Assembly: GCF_029051685.1 (NCBI RefSeq)
Contig: NZ_JAACFT010000019.1
Span: 62,001-126,000 of the forward strand
Direction of reading: 5' to 3'
From: Bradyrhizobium sp. CSA207
GTDB taxonomy: Bacteria > Pseudomonadota > Alphaproteobacteria > Rhizobiales > Xanthobacteraceae
Length of the DNA stretch: 64,000 bases
The notes below the pieces were generated by a model. The model was not told the DNA's origin. It made no database searches and saw nothing but the letters and a program-made list of their open reading frames with translations. Positions 61,155-64,000 of the stretch are shown here, piece by piece (position 1 is the stretch's first letter; every line of letters starts with the position of its first letter). A program made the translations under genes and the position numbers.

Positions 61155-61619
61155 CGGGCGCAACGGAGAGTCCTAGCTTTCGGTCCGTTCGGCGCGAGTG
61201 TGTTTGCGTCCCGCCGGCACTCCCCAAAGGGTCCGCAAAACGGCACTCCGCCACGCCAGACAGAGGCAGCGGGATGAGGGCTTGTCTGCCCTCGGAAGCG
61301 GACTTTTCGGGCGCCAGAACGGGCCGGCAACAGGCTCGGATGGCATTGTTAGAAGACGCCACGTTGGAAGAAGACGTGTCGTTGGGGCGTTGAACGCATG
61401 TCGCGCACATCCCCTTGGGGGCGGATGGGTGTGGACATGCCGGCGGATGCAAGGTGCGCGTACCGAACCATCGCGCCGGGAGAAACTGGGCCGGATCCAC
61501 CGGCTTGAACTGCGAAGCCTTAAGGCCGGCAAAGGCCGTTCAAGGACTCGCGAAGAGCAATGACGACCCGGCACGCCTGAACCGAGGCGGTCCGGTCACA
61601 ATTAGGACGGGGCAAGACC
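61155..61619 (+). other. Long nrdJ leader
   Basis: About 465 bp between the NrdR-like sites and the nrdJ ATG, with no supported gene. A stem-loop, GCATGTC (61396-61402) with GACATGC (61434-61440) and inner CACA/TGTG and TCC/GGA pairing, is the best structure I see. I do not find the B12-box or core of a cobalamin riboswitch. Confidence 0.4.
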
Positions 61620-64000
61620 ATGCGGATTGAGCGGCGCCACACCACCCAGGGACAGTCACCTTACGCGGGAATCGATTTCCGGCTGACCACGTCGGAGATC
61701 AGGAATCCCGACGGCTCGGTGGTGTTCAAGCTTGAGAACGTCGAGGTGCCGACCGAATGGTCGCAGGTCGCCTCCGACGTGCTGGCCCAGAAGTATTTCC
61801 GTAAAGCGGGCGTCGCCGCGCGCCTGAAGAAGGTCGAGGAGGAATCCGTCCCCTCCTTCCTGTGGCGCTCCGTGCCGGACACCGAGGCCCTCGCCGCTCT
61901 CCCTGAGAAAGAGCGCTATGTCAGCGAGCTCAGCGCAAAACAGGTGTTCGACCGCCTCGCCGGCTGCTGGACCTATTGGGGCTGGAAGGGCGGCTACTTC
62001 ACCTCCGACGAAGACGCCCAGACCTTCTATGACGAGCTGCGCTACATGCTGACCATGCAGATGGTCGCGCCGAACTCGCCGCAATGGTTCAACACCGGGC
62101 TGCACTGGGCCTATGGCATCGACGGTCCCGGCCAGGGCCATTATTACGTCGACCCCTTCACCGCCAAGCTGACCAAGTCGAAATCGGCCTACGAGCATCC
62201 GCAGCCGCACGCCTGCTTCATCCAGGGCGTCGGCGACGACCTCGTCAACGAGGGCGGCATCATGGACCTCTGGGTCCGCGAGGCGCGCCTGTTCAAATAC
62301 GGCTCCGGCACCGGCTCCAACTTCTCCCGCCTGCGCGGCGAAGGCGAAAAGCTTTCCGGCGGCGGCCGCTCATCCGGCCTGATGAGCTTCCTCAAGATCG
62401 GCGACCGCGCTGCCGGCGCGATCAAGTCGGGCGGCACCACCCGCCGCGCGGCCAAGATGGTCGTGGTCGACGTCGATCACCCCGATATCGAGACCTATAT
62501 CGACTGGAAGGTGAAGGAGGAGCAGAAGGTCGCGGCTCTCGTCACCGGATCCAAGATCAACCAGAAGCACCTCAAGGCGGTGCTGAAGGCCTGCGTCAAC
62601 TGCGAAGGTTCGGGCGACGACTGTTTCGACCCCGAGAAGAACCCGGCGCTCCGCCGCGAGATCAAGCTCGCGCGCCGCAGCCTGGTGCCCGACAACTACA
62701 TCAAGCGCGTCATCCAGTTTGCCAAGCAAGGCTACAAGGACATCCAGTTCGACGTCTACGACACCGACTGGGATTCGGAGGCCTATCTCACCGTCTCCGG
62801 CCAGAACTCCAACAACTCGGTCTCGCTGCGGGATGACTTCCTGCGCGCCGTCGAAACCGACGGCGACTGGAATCTGGTCGGGCGCACCACCAAGAAGATC
62901 ACCAAGACGCTGAAGGCGCGCGACCTCTGGGAGAAGATCGGCTACGCCGCCTGGGCGTCGGCCGACCCGGGCCTGCACTTCAACACCACCATGAACGACT
63001 GGCACACCTGCAAGGCGTCCGGCGACATCCGCGCCTCCAATCCGTGCTCGGAATACATGTTCCTGGACGACACGGCGTGCAATCTTGCCTCCGCCAACCT
63101 GCTGACGTTCTACAACGCCAGCACGAAGCATTTCGACGTCGAGGGCTACGAGCACCTCTGCCGCTTGTGGACGCTCGTGCTCGAAATCTCGGTGATGATG
63201 GCGCAGTTCCCGTCCAAGGCGATCGCCGAGCTGTCCTACGAGTTCCGCACCCTCGGCCTCGGCTACGCCAATATCGGCGGCCTCCTGATGACCATGGGCC
63301 TTGCCTATGACAGTAAGGAAGGCCGCGCGCTGTGCGGCGCGCTGACCGCGATCATGACCGGCATCACCTACAAGACCTCGGCGGAGATCGCATCCGAGCT
63401 CGGCACCTTCCCGGGCTACAAGAAGAACGCCGCGCACATGCTGCGCGTGATCCGCAACCACCGCCGCGCCGCCCACGGCCAGTCCAACGGCTATGAGGCG
63501 CTCGCGGTCAACCCGGTGCCGCTCGACCTCGTCTCCTGCCCGCAACCCGATCTCGTCGGTCACGCGCAGGCGGCCTGGGATGCCGCGCTCGAGCTCGGCG
63601 AGAAGCACGGCTATCGCAACGCCCAGACCACGGTGATCGCGCCGACCGGCACGATCGGCCTTGTGATGGATTGCGACACCACCGGCATCGAGCCCGACTT
63701 CGCGCTGGTGAAATTCAAGAAGCTCGCCGGCGGCGGCTACTTCAAGATCATCAACCGCGCGGTCCCCGCCGCGCTGCGCACGCTCGGCTATCGCGAGAGC
63801 GATATCGCGGAGATCGAGGCCTACGCCGTCGGCCACGGCTCGCTCTCCAACGCGCCCGGGATCAACGCCTCGACGCTGAAGGCCAAGGGTTTTACCGATG
63901 AAGCCATCGCCAAGGTCGAGAAGGCGCTGCCGACCGCGTTCGACATCAAGTTCGCCTTCAACAAATGGACTTTTGGCGAGGATTTCATCCGCGACCAGCT
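61620..64000 (+). CDS. nrdJ: Vitamin B12-dependent (class II) ribonucleotide reductase, 3' end cut off by window
   Basis: 793 residues are in the window; homologues in this group run to well over 1100. It makes deoxyribonucleotides without oxygen dependence, using adenosylcobalamin. Landmarks: N-terminal PHACFIQGVGDD with redox Cys199, LSGGGRSSGLMSFL, QNSNNSVSLRDD, and the radical-site loop NPCSEYMFLDD with Cys476. VIAPTGTIGLVMDCDTTGIEPDFAL is the class II nucleotide-site motif. AGGACGGGG precedes the ATG. NrdR-like sites lie about 470-510 bp upstream, implying a long leader. Confidence 0.96.
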   Translation, partial: MRIERRHTTQGQSPYAGIDFRLTTSEIRNPDGSVVFKLENVEVPTEWSQVASDVLAQKYFRKAGVAARLKKVEEESVPSFLWRSVPDTEALAALPEKERYVSELSAKQVFDRLAGCWTYWGWKGGYFTSDEDAQTFYDELRYMLTMQMVAPNSPQWFNTGLHWAYGIDGPGQGHYYVDPFTAKLTKSKSAYEHPQPHACFIQGVGDDLVNEGGIMDLWVREARLFKYGSGTGSNFSRLRGEGEKLSGGGRSSGLMSFLKIGDRAAGAIKSGGTTRRAAKMVVVDVDHPDIETYIDWKVKEEQKVAALVTGSKINQKHLKAVLKACVNCEGSGDDCFDPEKNPALRREIKLARRSLVPDNYIKRVIQFAKQGYKDIQFDVYDTDWDSEAYLTVSGQNSNNSVSLRDDFLRAVETDGDWNLVGRTTKKITKTLKARDLWEKIGYAAWASADPGLHFNTTMNDWHTCKASGDIRASNPCSEYMFLDDTACNLASANLLTFYNASTKHFDVEGYEHLCRLWTLVLEISVMMAQFPSKAIAELSYEFRTLGLGYANIGGLLMTMGLAYDSKEGRALCGALTAIMTGITYKTSAEIASELGTFPGYKKNAAHMLRVIRNHRRAAHGQSNGYEALAVNPVPLDLVSCPQPDLVGHAQAAWDAALELGEKHGYRNAQTTVIAPTGTIGLVMDCDTTGIEPDFALVKFKKLAGGGYFKIINRAVPAALRTLGYRESDIAEIEAYAVGHGSLSNAPGINASTLKAKGFTDEAIAKVEKALPTAFDIKFAFNKWTFGEDFIRDQ

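Noticed and set aside
61340..61393. 17-codon upstream ORF in the nrdJ leader
   Set aside because: No ribosome site and no attenuation-like residue bias; likely chance.
61155..61619. Cobalamin riboswitch before nrdJ
   Set aside because: I could not find the B12-box or conserved core; a covariance-model search would decide.

Overview
The window reads as ordinary chromosome of a high-GC alphaproteobacterium of the Rhizobiales, most likely Bradyrhizobium or a close relative. The evidence is the gene order accB-accC followed by aat and DUF2155, a complex I NDUFA12-type subunit, class II (B12-dependent) ribonucleotide reductase NrdJ, a BA14K-family protein, EcfG-type (GGAAC-N16-CGTT) promoters, and several inverted-repeat families scattered between genes. 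I see no insertion sequence, prophage, CRISPR array, tRNA or rRNA gene.

Left part (1-31.2 kb). A truncated cysteine desulfurase opens the window. It is followed by a divergent pair, a membrane acyltransferase and a membrane-anchored LytTR regulator. Next come an alpha/beta hydrolase, DUF1697, and a GST/SMR operon with a promoter buried in a symmetric operator. The divergent pair anmK/tyrS is followed by an MFS carrier, DoxX, a chemoreceptor, a giant AsmA-type protein, a peroxiredoxin and an M23 peptidase. Then come a branched-chain-type binding protein, a DMT exporter, a hydroxyisobutyrate dehydrogenase-like enzyme, and prfB, which needs a programmed +1 frameshift. Penicillin-binding protein 1A and an N-acetylmuramoyl-L-alanine amidase complete a cell-wall block. 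Divergent from the amidase is rne, with a long leader and an RNase E carrying a His/Asp-rich insertion.

Middle part (31.2-50.8 kb). A catabolic-looking module (XRE-cupin regulator, amidase, MFS carrier, FAD D-amino-acid dehydrogenase-like enzyme) meets dctA across a shared terminator. bioY with an aminotransferase, an M48-TPR protease, a DsbA-like oxidoreductase and a repetitive DUF1236 protein follow. Then come aroQ-accB-accC, a three-gene two-component operon (CHASE3 kinase, Rcp1-type receiver, receiver-HRXXN kinase), aat and DUF2155.

Right part (50.8-64 kb). Between DUF2155 and the NDUFA12 subunit, which I expect to be neighbours, lie an esterase fragment, a BASS-type transporter, a PF04392 binding protein and a divergent GlxA-type regulator/DJ-1 (isonitrile hydratase-like) pair. 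After that come a BA14K protein, a receiver plus hybrid kinase pair, a DMT exporter, a 783-bp gene-free region rich in hairpins with a NrdR-like box, and the 5' two thirds of nrdJ.

The most interesting thread is general stress control. Three EcfG-type promoters can be read directly (45697, 42062, 56150). One drives an operon encoding an HRXXN kinase, the kinase class known to act on PhyR in this regulon, which suggests a feedback phosphorelay.
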